The translations under genes and the position numbers were made by a program. Below are positions 63,829 through 64,000 of a DNA stretch of 64,000 nucleotides, piece by piece (the stretch's first letter is position 1; each line of letters starts with the position of its first letter). Below the pieces are notes generated by a model. The model made no database searches. It saw only the letters and a program-made list of their open reading frames with translations, and was not told the origin of the DNA. The DNA lies in IMG/VR virus record IMGVR_UViG_3300033145_001047, positions 1-64,000 of that record; one strand, given 5' to 3'. This DNA comes from a virus.

Positions 63829-64000
63829 CTATATCTTCTGTACGTGCTTCTTCCATAGCTCGTGCGCCTCGGCGTCCGTCTGCGGGAGATACGTCCCGAC
63901 ATGGTACGACTCTCTGTCCTTCGCCCCCACGAGGACAACGCACGGACCCGTCATGTGGACGTCCTCGTCCCTGTACCCGAGAGCGTGTACGCCGCTCCCT
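63829..64000 (-). CDS. Partial gene, C-terminus of unidentified protein
   Basis: Open from the window edge to TAG at 63829. The last 56 residues include GVHALGYRDEDVHMTGPCVV, LVGAKDRESYHVGTYLPQTD and AEAHELWKKHVQKI. No family is recognised. The 5' end lies outside the window. Confidence 0.6.
   Translation of the reverse strand, partial: GSGVHALGYRDEDVHMTGPCVVLVGAKDRESYHVGTYLPQTDAEAHELWKKHVQKI

Noticed and set aside
1-64000. tRNA genes, CRISPR arrays, integrase or attachment sites
   Set aside because: No T-loop-like GGTTCRA patterns in a cloverleaf, no spaced repeats, and no recombinase motifs were found on reading both strands.

Overview
The window is part of a tailed bacteriophage (Caudoviricetes) genome. 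It holds a terminase, a PBSX/XkdE-type portal, an SPP1 gp7/Mu F-type head protein, an XkdF-type protease, an HK97-type capsid and giant fibre-like proteins, followed by a recombination module and dozens of tiny, tightly overlapping genes. Every gene I can support lies on the minus strand, so the genome reads from the right end to the left end. DNA is GC-rich, Shine-Dalgarno sites are strong (AGGAGG-like), and neighbouring genes often overlap by 1-4 bases (ATGA, GTGA, TGATG). The SpoVG-like protein, the XkdF/PBSX-type head genes and a secreted LysM-3D protein suggest a Bacillota-like or related bacterial host; this is inference. I found no integrase, excisionase, tRNA or CRISPR array.

Layout in the direction of transcription: (1) 64000-53286, small early genes, many of them zinc ribbons, with a SpoVG-like protein and a Rossmann methyltransferase-like protein. 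(2) 53289-48437, a secreted LysM-3D wall protein, then a recombination module: Rad52-type annealing protein, HNH protein, RecB/Cas4-like Fe-S nuclease, XRE regulator and RuvC-like resolvase. (3) 48440-33173, more accessory genes: sulfotransferase, DUF5131 protein, SWIM zinc finger, ASCH-like protein, a helicase-methyltransferase fusion, MmcB-like nuclease and ParB-like protein. (4) 32600-28128, dTDP-sugar genes (RmlB, RmlA, RmlD-like) and small proteins. (5) 27896-14914, packaging and head genes: small terminase candidate, intein-split large terminase, portal, head morphogenesis protein, a RelA/SpoT-like protein, protease, scaffold candidate, capsid, glycosyltransferase and a tail protein gene interrupted by two group I introns. 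(6) 14802-11644, two HNH homing endonucleases, a methyltransferase, a glycosyltransferase and a small protein. (7) 11358-1, a 2467-residue and a 1040-residue repeat protein with LamG-like insertions, plus small tail-associated proteins. The tape measure and baseplate genes must lie further left.

At least five good sigma70-type promoters, all on the minus strand and mostly TTGAC(A/G/T) with a 16-17 base spacer and TATACT, divide the window into transcription units. The standout region is 16-11 kb. It has two near-identical compact group I introns separated by a 24-base exon, two adjacent free-standing HNH genes, and two places where a promoter is followed by a tiny leader ORF that reads through an intrinsic-terminator hairpin and stops exactly on the start of the next gene. 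With the terminase intein, a third HNH protein and a homing-endonuclease remnant beside rmlA, the phage is unusually loaded with intron- and intein-type elements. The sugar, glycosyltransferase, methyltransferase and sulfotransferase genes together suggest that it modifies a glycan, perhaps on its own virion.
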